Part shown: positions 45,813 to 54,509 of the stretch, piece after piece | How the letters are laid out: each line of letters begins with the position of its first letter | How positions within the stretch are numbered: the stretch's first letter is position 1 | NCBI GenBank assembly: GCA_003241055.1 | Contig: QFOD01000001.1 | Location: 310,001 to 374,000 of the forward strand | From: Roseateles depolymerans | GTDB taxonomy: Bacteria > Pseudomonadota > Gammaproteobacteria > Burkholderiales > Burkholderiaceae_C | Length of the DNA: 64,000 nucleotides | Direction of reading: 5' to 3' | Position numbers and translations under genes: made by a program | The notes under the pieces: model-generated | What the model was told of the DNA's origin: nothing | What the model saw: the letters and a program-made list of their open reading frames with translations, nothing else | Database searches by the model: none

Positions 45813-46971
45813 GTTGAGCGCTAGCCGCACGCGCCGCCATCTGGCAGCGGCGCGCGCGGTGTGGCCTGGCGTGCTGCCGGTGCTGAATGCCGATGAGCGC
45901 GAGTTGCTGGTGGACTGGCTGCGCGGCAGCGCCGAGACCCGCCCCTGGCAAAGCCTGTTGCAGGCTGCCGGCCCCGGGCGCATCGAACTGGCCGACGCGC
46001 TGTCGCAGAAGGTGCTGGAGGCGGGCCTCGCCACCCGCCACGAGCGCAGCGAGCACGGCCGCTGGTGGCCCGTGAAGCTGTGCTGGGTCGAGCTGGAGCA
46101 GCTGCAGGCCGCGCTGGGCCTGGTGACGCGCAGCGAGCGCGATAAGCGTGCGGCGGCACTGGCGCAGCGGCTGGAAGCGCTGATGGTTGACGAGCTCGTC
46201 GGCGAGGCCGCGCAGGCCCTGGCCGAGGCGCGCATGGCCACCACCGCCGCCGAGGCGAGGGCGGCGCTGCTGGACACGCTGTGCCGTTGGGTGGCGGGGG
46301 GCTGCACGGGGCTGCGGCGCGACTTCGCGCTGCAGTTGGGCCACACCAAGGCCATCTCCTCCAGCGAGTGGGCCTGGCTGGAACGGCACTTCGACCTGCC
46401 GGCGCTGGGCATAGACGCCTTTGCGCCGACGCTGACGTTGGCTGGCGATGCTCGTCTGTGCTGGGTGGGTGACCGCCGGCTGGATCTGGGCGTGGCGCCC
46501 TTCTTCACGCTGCCGGTCGATGCATTGCAGGGTTTGCAGCACATCGACACGCCGCCCGCGCGCTGGTGGCTGATCGAGAACCGCGCCAGCTTCGAGAAGC
46601 AGGCGGCAAGGCGTCAGCCCGGCGATGCGCTCGTGTGGATCGCTGGCCGGCCCACGCGCGCCTGGGGCGAGGCGGTGGCGCGGCTGATCGCGCTGGCGCC
46701 CGCGCCGGCCGCCGTCAGCGCCGATGCCGACCCCGCCGGCATCGAGATTGCACTGGCCGCCGCCGAGCCCTGGGAGCGCGCCGGGCTGGCCTGGACAGCC
46801 ACCGCGATGGAGCCCGCGCAGCTGGACCGTGCCGGCCTGCAGCCACTGGGCCGCTACGACCGCGGTGTACTGGACCGGCTGGCGGCTCGGGCGCTGCCGC
46901 CCGCGCTGGCCGCGCTGCGCAACGCGCTGGTCGAACGTGGCGTGAAGGCCGAGCAGGAGGGCTGGCTGTGA
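45799..46971 (+). CDS. Toprim nuclease-like subunit of the SMC system (JetD/MksG-like)
   Basis: 390 residues from the GTG at 45799, which overlaps the SMC stop by 14 bp; a start at 45745 would overlap it far more. An N-terminal helical/wHTH region precedes a Toprim fold (about 250-330): Glu ~260 in WLIENRASF and the acidic pair Asp 309/311 in SADADPAG, matching the E and DxD metal ligands. JetD subunits cleave plasmid DNA after extrusion. Catalytic residues appear intact. The stop overlaps the following thioesterase start. Confidence 0.75.
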   Translation: MNTRELSASRTRRHLAAARAVWPGVLPVLNADERELLVDWLRGSAETRPWQSLLQAAGPGRIELADALSQKVLEAGLATRHERSEHGRWWPVKLCWVELEQLQAALGLVTRSERDKRAAALAQRLEALMVDELVGEAAQALAEARMATTAAEARAALLDTLCRWVAGGCTGLRRDFALQLGHTKAISSSEWAWLERHFDLPALGIDAFAPTLTLAGDARLCWVGDRRLDLGVAPFFTLPVDALQGLQHIDTPPARWWLIENRASFEKQAARRQPGDALVWIAGRPTRAWGEAVARLIALAPAPAAVSADADPAGIEIALAAAEPWERAGLAWTATAMEPAQLDRAGLQPLGRYDRGVLDRLAARALPPALAALRNALVERGVKAEQEGWL

Positions 46972-47420
46972 TGAGCGATATGACTCCAGGCTGGGACCGC
47001 CCCGGCCCCTTCACGCTGGCGCTGGCGCCCCAGCCCGTCCACATCGACGGCCTGGGCCACACCAACAACGCGGTCTATGTGCAGTGGTGCGAGCAGGTGG
47101 CCTGGGCGCATTCCGACGCGCTGGGCCTCACGCTGGCCGACTACCAGCGCCTGGACCGCGCGATGGCCATCCGCGAGGGCCACTACGACTACCTGCTTCC
47201 GTCCTTCGAGGGCGAGGCGCTGCTGCTGGGCACCTGGCTCACGGCCAGCGACGGCAAGCTGACGATGGAGCGCCGCTTCCAGCTGCGCCGCGTGAGCGAC
47301 GGCGCGACGCTGCTGCGCGGGCGCTGGGCGCTGGTCTGCATAGAGATCAGCAGTGGGCGACCGAAGCGCATGCCGGCAGAGTTTCTGGCGATCTACGAGC
47401 AGGCGGTGGTGGCGGGCTGA
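46971..47420 (+). CDS. Acyl-CoA thioesterase (4HBT hotdog fold) coupled to the SMC operon
   Basis: 149 residues; the ATG shares a base with the stop of the Toprim gene (TGATG), indicating translational coupling. It has hotdog features: VHIDGLGHTNNAVYVQWCEQ with the Asn/Asp catalytic region, and YLLPSFEGEALLLGTWLT. It resembles YbgC/FcbC-type thioesterases. Why it is coupled to a plasmid-defence-like operon is unclear: it may be an accidental neighbour read through the shared mRNA, or an extra component. Confidence 0.88.
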   Translation: MSDMTPGWDRPGPFTLALAPQPVHIDGLGHTNNAVYVQWCEQVAWAHSDALGLTLADYQRLDRAMAIREGHYDYLLPSFEGEALLLGTWLTASDGKLTMERRFQLRRVSDGATLLRGRWALVCIEISSGRPKRMPAEFLAIYEQAVVAG

Positions 47421-47439
47421 TTCCGTTGGTGGGGCCGCA

Positions 47440-47472
47440 ATATATGGTTCGTATATGGATCGTATATAGTCC
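47440..47472 (+). promoter_or_regulatory. Three 11-bp tandem repeats: operator of the ParD-like gene
   Basis: Three near-identical 11-bp units (ATATATGGTTC, GTATATGGATC, GTATATAGTCC) run back to back and end five bases before the antitoxin ATG. They form an AT-rich island in GC-rich DNA and cover the likely promoter. Ribbon-helix-helix antitoxins typically bind such repeats to autoregulate. Confidence 0.65.
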
Positions 47473-47476
47473 TGCC

Positions 47477-47734
47477 ATGGGAATCGTCAAAATCTCCGAT
47501 CCGCTGCACGAGAGCCTGCGCATTGCAAGCCAGGCGCTGTCGCGCTCCATCAACGCCCAGGCCGAGCACTGGATGCGCATCGGCCTGCTGGCCGAACTTC
47601 ACCCCCAGCTCAACCACAGCGAGCTGTGCCAGCTGCTGATCCGCGCCGAGCAGGAGGGCGGGCTGGACCTGGCCCGCCTGGCGGGCTGGACGCCGGCCGC
47701 ACCGGCCAAGGCCACGAAGGGAGCGCGCACATGA
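47477..47734 (+). CDS. ParD-like antitoxin family protein
   Basis: 85 residues from the ATG at 47477. MGIVKISDPLHESLRIASQ followed by LSRSINAQAEHWMRIGLLAE fits the ParD-like family (PF11903), a ribbon-helix-helix DNA-binding dimer with a C-terminal partner-binding helix. The usual toxin gene is missing; instead the map gene overlaps its stop (ATGA). It may regulate map or act in trans. Its own repeats upstream fit autoregulation. Confidence 0.85.
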   Translation: MGIVKISDPLHESLRIASQALSRSINAQAEHWMRIGLLAELHPQLNHSELCQLLIRAEQEGGLDLARLAGWTPAAPAKATKGART

Positions 47735-48525
47735 AGAGCATCAAGATCCGCAGCCCCGAGGAAGTGGCCAAGGCCCGCACGGCCGGCCATCTGATCGCCG
47801 AGGTGCTGGCCATGCTTAAGCCCCATGTGGTGCCCGGCGTTACCACCGGCGAGCTGGACGACCTCTGCCACGACTACATCGTCAACAAACTGGGCTGCAT
47901 TCCGTCCAACGTGGGCTATCACGGCTTTCCCAAGACCGCCTGCGTGTCGCCCAACCATGTGGTCTGCCACGGCATCCCCTCGCCGGACAAGAAGCTCAAG
48001 AAGGGTGACATCGTCAACGTGGACGTCACGCTGACCAAGGACGGCTGGTTCGGCGACAGCAGCCGCATGTTCTTCGTGGGCGAGCCCGGGCCGCTGGCCA
48101 AGCGGCTGGTGACCACCACCTACGAGGCGCTGCGTGCTGGCATCCGTCAGGTGCGCCCCGGCGCGACACTGGGCGACGTGGGGCATGCGATCCAGCAGGT
48201 GGCGCTGGCCGCCGGCTACAGCGTGGTGCGCGAGTACGGTGGCCACGGCATAGGCGACATCTATCACGACGAGCCGCATGTGAACCACTTCGGCCGCCCC
48301 GGCGAGGGCCTGCGGCTGCAGGAAGGCATGATCTTCACGATCGAGCCCATGATCAATGCCGGCCAGGCCGCGATCAAGGAGTTGTCGGACGGCTGGACGG
48401 TGGTGACCAAGGATCACTCGCTGTCCGCGCAGTGGGAGCACATGGTCACGGTCACCAAGGACGGCTTCGAGATCCTGACCCCCTGGCCGGACGGACTGGG
48501 CGAGTACGCGGCCATCGCCGACTGA
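47731..48525 (+). CDS. map: Type I methionine aminopeptidase
   Basis: 264 residues. All metal ligands are recognisable: DIVNVDVTLTKDGWFGDSS (two Asp), GGHGIGD (His), EPMI (Glu) and the WEHMVTV Glu. It removes the N-terminal methionine from nascent proteins. It overlaps the ParD-like gene by 4 bp, so it is under the antitoxin's promoter. This is possibly a second map copy in the genome rather than the one next to rpsB, since no ribosomal gene is nearby. Confidence 0.96.
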   Translation: MKSIKIRSPEEVAKARTAGHLIAEVLAMLKPHVVPGVTTGELDDLCHDYIVNKLGCIPSNVGYHGFPKTACVSPNHVVCHGIPSPDKKLKKGDIVNVDVTLTKDGWFGDSSRMFFVGEPGPLAKRLVTTTYEALRAGIRQVRPGATLGDVGHAIQQVALAAGYSVVREYGGHGIGDIYHDEPHVNHFGRPGEGLRLQEGMIFTIEPMINAGQAAIKELSDGWTVVTKDHSLSAQWEHMVTVTKDGFEILTPWPDGLGEYAAIAD

Positions 48526-48542
48526 GGCGTTCACGCTGTTGC

Positions 48543-48585
48543 GCGCACGCGCACGCGCACGCGCACGCGCCTGGCCGTGCGCGTG
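48543..48585 (+). repeat. GCGCAC tandem repeat and hairpin after map
   Basis: Four GCGCAC units plus GCGC occupy 48543-48570. A CACGCGCAC within the repeat (48558-48566) pairs with GTGCGCGTG at 48577-48585, making a 9-bp stem that may serve as a weak terminator for map. Confidence 0.6.
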
Positions 48586-48635
48586 ATGCGTGGCTTGGCG
48601 GCTACCATGGCCCAAAAAGCCAGGGAGTCGTCGCC

Positions 48636-49757
48636 ATGCGTTCCTCCGAGCGTGTCCTGGGTCATGCCGAGTTCGAGAAGTCGGGCCTGGCCCAGCGCAT
48701 CCAGCGCTTGCATGCCATCCTGCGGGCCCGCTACCCCTTCATCGCCCGGGTGGCGCTGGCGCTCTACGACGCCGAGACCGATCTGCTCAAGACCTTTGCG
48801 AGCAGCACCGAGGGCGGCCAGACGCTGACCCACCACCAGGCCACGCTGGCCAGCGTGCCCTCGCTGCTGCAGCTGCGCGACGAGCGCCGCGCGCGCGTGG
48901 TGGACGACATCACGCAGAGCTTCCCGTCCCACAGCGTGCACACCGACTGGCTGAAGAGCCAGCACTACCGCAGCAGCTACACGCTGCCGGTCTACCGGGG
49001 CGACGAGCTGTCGGCCTTCGTGTTCTTCGACGCCGTTGAGCGCGCGGCCTTCACGCCCGCGGTCACCGAGGTACTGGACGAATTCGCCGACATCATCAGC
49101 CAGCTCTACCTGCTGCGGCTCTCGGCGGTGCAGCACCTGATAGGCGCGGTGGACATCGCCACCGGCCTGGCGCGCATCCGCGACGTGGAGACCGGCCAGC
49201 ACCTGGTGCGCATGGCCAAGTACTCGCGCCTGATCGCGCGCGGCGTGGCCGAGCGCTACGGGCTCAGCGACGAGACCATCGAATACCTGCACCTGTTCGC
49301 GCCGCTGCACGACATCGGCAAGGTCGGCATCCCGGACGCCATCCTGCTCAAGCCCGGCCGGCTCACGCCCGAGGAGTGGCAGCAGATGCAGCAGCATGTG
49401 CAGATCGGCGAGACGCTGGTCGAGCACATCCTCAACGACCTCGGCCTGGGCCAGGACCCGGCCGCGGCCGTGATGCGCGACGTGGTGGCCGGCCACCACG
49501 AGCGTGGTGACGGCAGCGGCTATCCGCGCGGCCTGCGCGGCGACGCCGTGCCGGTGCCGGCGCGCATCGTCGCGGTGGCGGATGTCTACGACGCGCTGTC
49601 CTCTGCGCGCCCCTACAAGCCGGCCTGGCCCCAGGACCGCTGCGAGGCCGAGCTGCGCGACCAGGTGGCGCGCGGCCTGCTGGACGCGGCCTGCGTGGAG
49701 GCGCTGTTGAGCGACCACGAGGGCCGCGAGGCGATACGGCAGCGCTACGCCGACTGA
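48636..49757 (+). CDS. HD-GYP domain c-di-GMP phosphodiesterase with GAF-like sensor
   Basis: 373 residues from the ATG at 48636. The N-terminal half (about 15-165) is a GAF-like sensor. The C-terminal HD-GYP domain has LHDIGKVGIPDAIL near residue 225 and HHERGDGSGYP near 287, both metal-binding and catalytic motifs intact. HD-GYP enzymes hydrolyse c-di-GMP to pGpG or GMP; the product pGpG would be a substrate for Orn, also encoded here. No receiver domain is attached. Confidence 0.95.
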   Translation: MRSSERVLGHAEFEKSGLAQRIQRLHAILRARYPFIARVALALYDAETDLLKTFASSTEGGQTLTHHQATLASVPSLLQLRDERRARVVDDITQSFPSHSVHTDWLKSQHYRSSYTLPVYRGDELSAFVFFDAVERAAFTPAVTEVLDEFADIISQLYLLRLSAVQHLIGAVDIATGLARIRDVETGQHLVRMAKYSRLIARGVAERYGLSDETIEYLHLFAPLHDIGKVGIPDAILLKPGRLTPEEWQQMQQHVQIGETLVEHILNDLGLGQDPAAAVMRDVVAGHHERGDGSGYPRGLRGDAVPVPARIVAVADVYDALSSARPYKPAWPQDRCEAELRDQVARGLLDAACVEALLSDHEGREAIRQRYAD

Positions 49758-49773
49758 GCCGTTCGGCCCTGCA

Positions 49774-50526
49774 TCAACGGCCGTGCAGCAGATTGGCCAG
49801 GCCCAGGCCCATCAGCACAAGGAACAGCGCGCGCTGGAAGGCCGGGCCGCTGAGGCGCTGGCGCCAGCGTCCGCCCACGGCCATTCCCACGAGCGCGGTG
49901 GCCAGCGCCAGCAGCGTGTCGACGCTCCACAGTGGGGCCTGGGGGCTGGCCTGCAGGCGCAGAGCCAGCGCCAGTGTCGCGATCATGAAGCACAGGCCCT
50001 GGGCCTGGATCAGGGCCTCGCGGGACAGGCGCCGGGCCTGCAGATACGGCACCAGCGGGATCACGAAGACCGCAGTCACCGCCGTGATGGCACCGGTGCA
50101 CAGGCCGATCAGCAGCGCGAACAGGGCCGCCTGCAGGCGCCCGCGGGGCGCTGGTTCCGCTGGCGGTCGCTGCGGCCGGGCTTGCCGCAGCAACCCCCAG
50201 CCGCCATAGGCCAGCAGCGCGGCACCCAGCAGCTGATGCGGGTCCGGCAGGGCCGGGCTGGCGGCCGGGGTCAACAGCACGCCGGCGATGAGGCCCAGCC
50301 ACAGCGGCCACAGCGCCGCGGCCAGGGCGCGGGCCTGGGGGCCGCGGCATTGCGCGAGATTGGTCAGCAGCGACGGCGCCACCAGCAGTGCCGCGGCCTG
50401 CGCCGGGGCCATCACCAGCCCCAGCAGGCTGACGGCCACGGTGGGCAGGCCCATGCCGGTGATGCCCTTGACCGCACCGGCGAGCAGGAAGACCAGGCCG
50501 GTCCAGAGGGTCAGTTCTATATCCAT
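49774..50526 (-). CDS. TauE/SafE family permease
   Basis: 250 residues from the ATG at 50526. Eight or so hydrophobic helices in two halves, with the repeated GAVKGITGMGLPTVAVSLLG and GLCTGAITAVTAVFVIPLV motifs, define the TauE/SafE family of anion exporters (sulfite/organosulfonate). Divergent from a LysR regulator at 50608, which probably controls it. Substrate unproven. Confidence 0.93.
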   Translation of the reverse strand: MDIELTLWTGLVFLLAGAVKGITGMGLPTVAVSLLGLVMAPAQAAALLVAPSLLTNLAQCRGPQARALAAALWPLWLGLIAGVLLTPAASPALPDPHQLLGAALLAYGGWGLLRQARPQRPPAEPAPRGRLQAALFALLIGLCTGAITAVTAVFVIPLVPYLQARRLSREALIQAQGLCFMIATLALALRLQASPQAPLWSVDTLLALATALVGMAVGGRWRQRLSGPAFQRALFLVLMGLGLANLLHGR

Positions 50527-50607
50527 GGCGGCATCTTGCGGGCGCGGACTGGCGGGCGTCCATCGGGAAGCGCGGTGCGTATCCTTCGGCCATTCAAGAG
50601 GATCACC

Positions 50608-51519
50608 ATGGCTGCCCCGCTTCGCGCCGTCGACTACCGCATCGCCCCCTTCGATCTGCATCTGCTGCTGGCCGTGCTGGAACAGGGCTCCATCACGGCC
50701 GCCGCACAGCAGGTCAGCCTGTCGCTGGCAGCGGCCAGTGCCCGGCTGAAGGCGCTGGAGGCCAGCGTGGGCACGCCGCTGCTGCTGCGTTCCAAGGCCG
50801 GGGCCACACCGACCGACGCCGGCCGCGCGCTGGCGCGCCAGGCACGCCGGGTGCTGGTGGAGCTGGAGTCGCTGCACCTGGAGATGGCGAGCTTCGGCGG
50901 CGGCCTGCGGGGCACGCTGCGGCTGCTTGGCAATACCGCGGCGCTGTCCGAGGCGCTGCCTGTGCGGCTGGGCCCCTTCCTGATGGCCCATCCCGATCTG
51001 GACGTGGACGTTCAGGAGCTGCCCAGCGATGCCGTGCTGGACGGACTGCATCGGGGCACCGCGGAGCTGGGTGTGGTGGCCGACCACGTGGACACGCGCG
51101 GCCTGGTGGCCCGACCCTGGCTGAGCGACCCGCTGGTGGCGGTGCTGCCGCGGGCCTGGACGGTCGGCCGACTTCGTTCGATCGCCTTTGCCGAACTGCT
51201 GGAGCGACCCTGGGTCGGCCTGGCGCGGGACAGCGGGCTGGGGCGATTCCTGGCGGCGCAGGCCGCCCGCAGCGGCCGCGTGCCGCGTCACCGCGTGCGC
51301 CTGGGCAGCTTCGAGGCGGTGGCCCAGGTGGTGGCGGCGGGCGTGGGCCTGGCCGTGATGCCGGGCAGCGCCGCACGACGGCTGGCGGTGCAGGGCTTGC
51401 GCTGCCTGCCGCTGTCCGACCCCTGGGCGCGCCATCGGCAGCTGCTGCTGTGCACGACGGCGGCGTCGGAGGAACAGCCCGGCGTGCAGGCGCTGGTGGC
51501 CGCGTTGATGGAGAACTGA
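50608..51519 (+). CDS. LysR family transcriptional regulator
   Basis: 303 residues from the ATG at 50608 with AGAGGATC upstream. The DNA-binding domain LLLAVLEQGSITAAAQQVSL, then ARLKALEASVGTPLLLRSK, and a substrate-binding domain with GLGRFLAAQAARSG and VAAGVGLAVMPGS. Divergent from the TauE/SafE permease, 81 bp away, its likely target. Inducer unknown. Confidence 0.95.
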   Translation: MAAPLRAVDYRIAPFDLHLLLAVLEQGSITAAAQQVSLSLAAASARLKALEASVGTPLLLRSKAGATPTDAGRALARQARRVLVELESLHLEMASFGGGLRGTLRLLGNTAALSEALPVRLGPFLMAHPDLDVDVQELPSDAVLDGLHRGTAELGVVADHVDTRGLVARPWLSDPLVAVLPRAWTVGRLRSIAFAELLERPWVGLARDSGLGRFLAAQAARSGRVPRHRVRLGSFEAVAQVVAAGVGLAVMPGSAARRLAVQGLRCLPLSDPWARHRQLLLCTTAASEEQPGVQALVAALMEN

Positions 51520-51552
51520 GGGTGAGCTGCGGGCGAACTGATCCGAACGAGA

Positions 51553-51576
51553 AAAGGGCACCCTCGGGTGCCCTTT
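51553..51576. terminator. Bidirectional intrinsic terminator
   Basis: AAAGGGCACC and GGTGCCCTTT form a perfect 10-bp stem with a CTCG loop and A/T-rich flanks on both sides, between the convergent LysR and M4 protease genes. It would stop transcription from either side. Confidence 0.85.
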
Positions 51577-51622
51577 CGGTGTCTGCGGGGGCGAGCCCCG
51601 CGGGTTTAGCGCAGCCGTGGCG

Positions 51623-54424
51623 TCAGGGGGCGCAGCGGTAGACGTTGACGTCGTCCACGTACCAGCCGTAGCCGCCGCTGCAGCTGTCGGCGCCCATCTC
51701 GAAGCGCAGCTTCACCTTGTCGCCGGGCACCGCATAGGGCGTCAGGTTCACGATGGAGCGGCCCCAGGTGCCGGTGAAGCTGCCGCCGTCGCTGCCCGAG
51801 AACGCGGCCTGGCCGGCCAGCGGGCTGCTGTTGGTGGCGCTGCCGATCAGGGTCGTGTTGTACGGGTTGTAGACGAAGTCCGTGGCCTTCACGAGCTGCC
51901 AGGCGCCGCCGTTGACGCTGATCTTGACGTTGCCGCCGTCGTAGCCGGTCTCGGTGCCCACCCAGTGATCGAAGGCCATGCGCAGCGTCGTGGCGCCCGC
52001 CGGGATGGTGATCTCCTGGCTGTCCAGGCGCATGGCCATGGACTCGTTGGGGCCGGAGCAGGCGCTGTTCGGATCGGTCGCGTACATCGCATAGCCCGCA
52101 CGGTTGCCCGGCAGGTTGGTCACCGCGCCCCAGTCGCGCGCGGTGGCGCTGCTCACGCCGCTGTGGCTGACGGTCCAACGCGTGGTGGCGCGACGGCCGG
52201 CGTCGAAGTTGTCGGCCAGTAGCGAGGTCGGCGTGCCGGACGGGCACAGGGCCGGCGGGTTCTGGGCCAGCAGCGTCGTGTAGCCGCACTGCGACGGCGG
52301 GGTGCGCAGCTCGATGGCGGCTGTGGTCTTGGCGACCTGGGCGCAATCGGAGGCCGTGATGACCTCGCCGGACACCTGACCCGTGCGCAGGTCGTTCAGC
52401 GCCACGCCGGTCAGGTCGCGGCAGGAGGCTTCCAGCGCGTCGGCGTGGGCCGAGAAGTCGCTGATGGAGCCCTGGTAAACGCTCTGGGCGCGGAAGTAGA
52501 TGTGCGCCGCCTTGGTCAGGCCGATGGCTGAGATGACCTGGCCGTTGTAGGTGCCGCCGTCCACCAGTAGCGCATAGCCGTGGTTGGGCACGCCGGAGTT
52601 GCTGTGCACGCCGCCGTAGTCGCCGGCGGAGTCGCCGGTGGAGCAGGTGTAGCGGGCGTCGGACACCTTGCCGGCGTTGCCGTAGCAGCCCGGGTTCCAC
52701 ATGTCGCGGATCGCGCCGCCGAAGGCCGAGGAGTCCTCGCCCATCAGCCAGCGCACCGAGCTGTCGGTGCCGAAGCCGCCACGGCCCAGCGAGACGGATA
52801 CCGTGGCGCCCTGGGCCAGCTGGGTCTTGATGGCGGTGCCGTCGTTCTGCGTGACGGACAGCGACGGGATGGTGACGGTTGCGTCATCGCCGCTCATGTT
52901 GATGACGGCCGTGCCCCCCTGGTTGTTACCGATGATCACGCCGATGGCGCCGTTCAGCTGGGCGTTCTTGGCCTTCACGGCGAAGTTGCAGGTGCCGCGG
53001 TCGATGAAGGCAATCTTGCCGGCGAGGGCGGCGGCGTTGGCAAAGGGCGTGGTGCAGCCGTCGTTGCCCGGGCTCACGCCGTCGTTGACCTCGACCACGC
53101 TGCCGTTCAGCGTGAAGGTCGAGGGGCCGAACGCGGCCGTGCCGGCGATCTTGTCGCCGGCGATGGCGACCGGCGAGTTCACCGTGATGGACGGCAGGCG
53201 CGGCGTGGACACCGTGCAGGCGCCATTGCTGCGGGCGGCATCGGGCGTGTCACCGCCGCGGCCGTTGATGCGGTCCACGGTCTCGCCCCAGATGTCGGAG
53301 TAGGCCTCGTTCAGTGCACCGGGCTGCCACAGGTAGACCAGGCCGTGCGTGTACTCGGTGTAGGCATGACCCCATTCGTGCGCGGTGACGTCGTCGGTCG
53401 TCGTGCCCGGGCAGAAGGAGATGTAGGTGCCGTTCCAGGAGGCGTTCGGGCAGTCGTTGCCGCGGTTGAAGATGGAGTCCATCCGCGCGCCGTTGCCGTC
53501 GAAGGAGTCGCGGCCGAAGGCGTTCTTGAACAGGTCGTAGACCTCGGACGAGGCCTGGATCATGTTGTCGGCCTCGGTGGTGCCGGTGGGGAAGGGGTTG
53601 CCCTCCACCCAGAACGGGTTGTTCGGGTAGTTGGGGCCGGGCTGCGCGACGTTGTTGCCGTTGAAGGCGCGGCGGTTCTTGTCAGTGTGGATGCCGGGCA
53701 GCTTGTCGATGACCTTGCCGCTGTGGGCATCCACGTAGACGAATTCGCGCACATCGCGGCCGTTGCCCACGACGACCATCCAGGCCAGGTGGTTCACGCC
53801 CTGCACGCCCTTGGCCAGGCCTTCGCGGTAGATCACCAGCGCCGGCTGGGCGGCGCTCAGCGCGATGTCGGCCTGCAGGTCGGCCTTGACGCGGGCGATG
53901 GCTGCGGTGCTGGCCTCGCTCGCGGCGCGGCTCGGCGTGGCGCTCAGGTTGATCCCGGGCACGAAGGTGCCGCTGACGGCGCTGATGTTGCCGGCCGCAT
54001 CGAAGTGCGTGCGCAGCTCGCCACCGAACACCGGCACGCCCTGGTAGACCTGACGGTAGGTGATGTGCATGCGGCCCAGACGATCCGTCGAGGGGCGTGC
54101 GGCGCTCAGCTCGGAGGACGCGTCGGTGATGCCGAACAGCGCCGCGTTGTCGCTGAAGAAACGCAGCGCGGTCTGCTGGCGGGCCAGTTCCGTCTGGGCG
54201 GAAGGGGTGCGCGCCAACTGCGTGTTCTTCGTGGCGGACAAGACCGGCAGGCGCACGAATTGCGCGGTGCCGGTGGCGCGATTGAAGCTGACGTCGGCGC
54301 CGCTGCCCAGGCGGGTCACGGCGTCACGCTGGGCGGCGGTGGTGGATTGGGCCTGGGCCTGGGCGGCGAAGCCGAGTGCGATGGACAGGGCCATCGTGGA
54401 CAGATGTAGAGGGGTGCGAACCAT
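51623..54424 (-). CDS. Secreted M4 (thermolysin-family) metallopeptidase with PA domain
   Basis: 933 residues. A signal peptide (1-26, ending AQAQ) precedes an FTP-type propeptide and a PepSY-like region (about 50-245). The catalytic domain has HEWGHAYTEYTH (His 349, Glu 350, His 353) and GALNEAYSDIWGE with the third ligand Glu 373. A protease-associated (PA) domain is inserted (about 410-560) in the middle of the peptidase domain. The C-terminal ~200 residues form a beta-sandwich of jelly-roll type. It is an extracellular protein-degrading enzyme, matured by propeptide removal. Followed on the same strand by nothing until the bidirectional terminator. Confidence 0.95.
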   Translation of the reverse strand: MVRTPLHLSTMALSIALGFAAQAQAQSTTAAQRDAVTRLGSGADVSFNRATGTAQFVRLPVLSATKNTQLARTPSAQTELARQQTALRFFSDNAALFGITDASSELSAARPSTDRLGRMHITYRQVYQGVPVFGGELRTHFDAAGNISAVSGTFVPGINLSATPSRAASEASTAAIARVKADLQADIALSAAQPALVIYREGLAKGVQGVNHLAWMVVVGNGRDVREFVYVDAHSGKVIDKLPGIHTDKNRRAFNGNNVAQPGPNYPNNPFWVEGNPFPTGTTEADNMIQASSEVYDLFKNAFGRDSFDGNGARMDSIFNRGNDCPNASWNGTYISFCPGTTTDDVTAHEWGHAYTEYTHGLVYLWQPGALNEAYSDIWGETVDRINGRGGDTPDAARSNGACTVSTPRLPSITVNSPVAIAGDKIAGTAAFGPSTFTLNGSVVEVNDGVSPGNDGCTTPFANAAALAGKIAFIDRGTCNFAVKAKNAQLNGAIGVIIGNNQGGTAVINMSGDDATVTIPSLSVTQNDGTAIKTQLAQGATVSVSLGRGGFGTDSSVRWLMGEDSSAFGGAIRDMWNPGCYGNAGKVSDARYTCSTGDSAGDYGGVHSNSGVPNHGYALLVDGGTYNGQVISAIGLTKAAHIYFRAQSVYQGSISDFSAHADALEASCRDLTGVALNDLRTGQVSGEVITASDCAQVAKTTAAIELRTPPSQCGYTTLLAQNPPALCPSGTPTSLLADNFDAGRRATTRWTVSHSGVSSATARDWGAVTNLPGNRAGYAMYATDPNSACSGPNESMAMRLDSQEITIPAGATTLRMAFDHWVGTETGYDGGNVKISVNGGAWQLVKATDFVYNPYNTTLIGSATNSSPLAGQAAFSGSDGGSFTGTWGRSIVNLTPYAVPGDKVKLRFEMGADSCSGGYGWYVDDVNVYRCAP

Positions 54425-54509
54425 GGGAACTCCCGGATGCGGCGGCTAGAGCCACATCGATGATTGAATGACGCGTGGGTGCCGGTCTCTGGCCGGCGAG
54501 CCTATGGGG

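Noticed and set aside
43515..46550. About 1000-codon minus-strand frame opposite the SMC genes
   Set aside because: Composition typical of a shadow, and the plus strand encodes clear Walker and Toprim motifs in the same DNA.
47477..48525. ParD-like/Map as a toxin-antitoxin pair
   Set aside because: The partner is a complete methionine aminopeptidase with all metal ligands, not a RelE/ParE-type toxin.
48543..48585. Possible CRISPR array
   Set aside because: Hexamer repeat too short and with no unique spacers.
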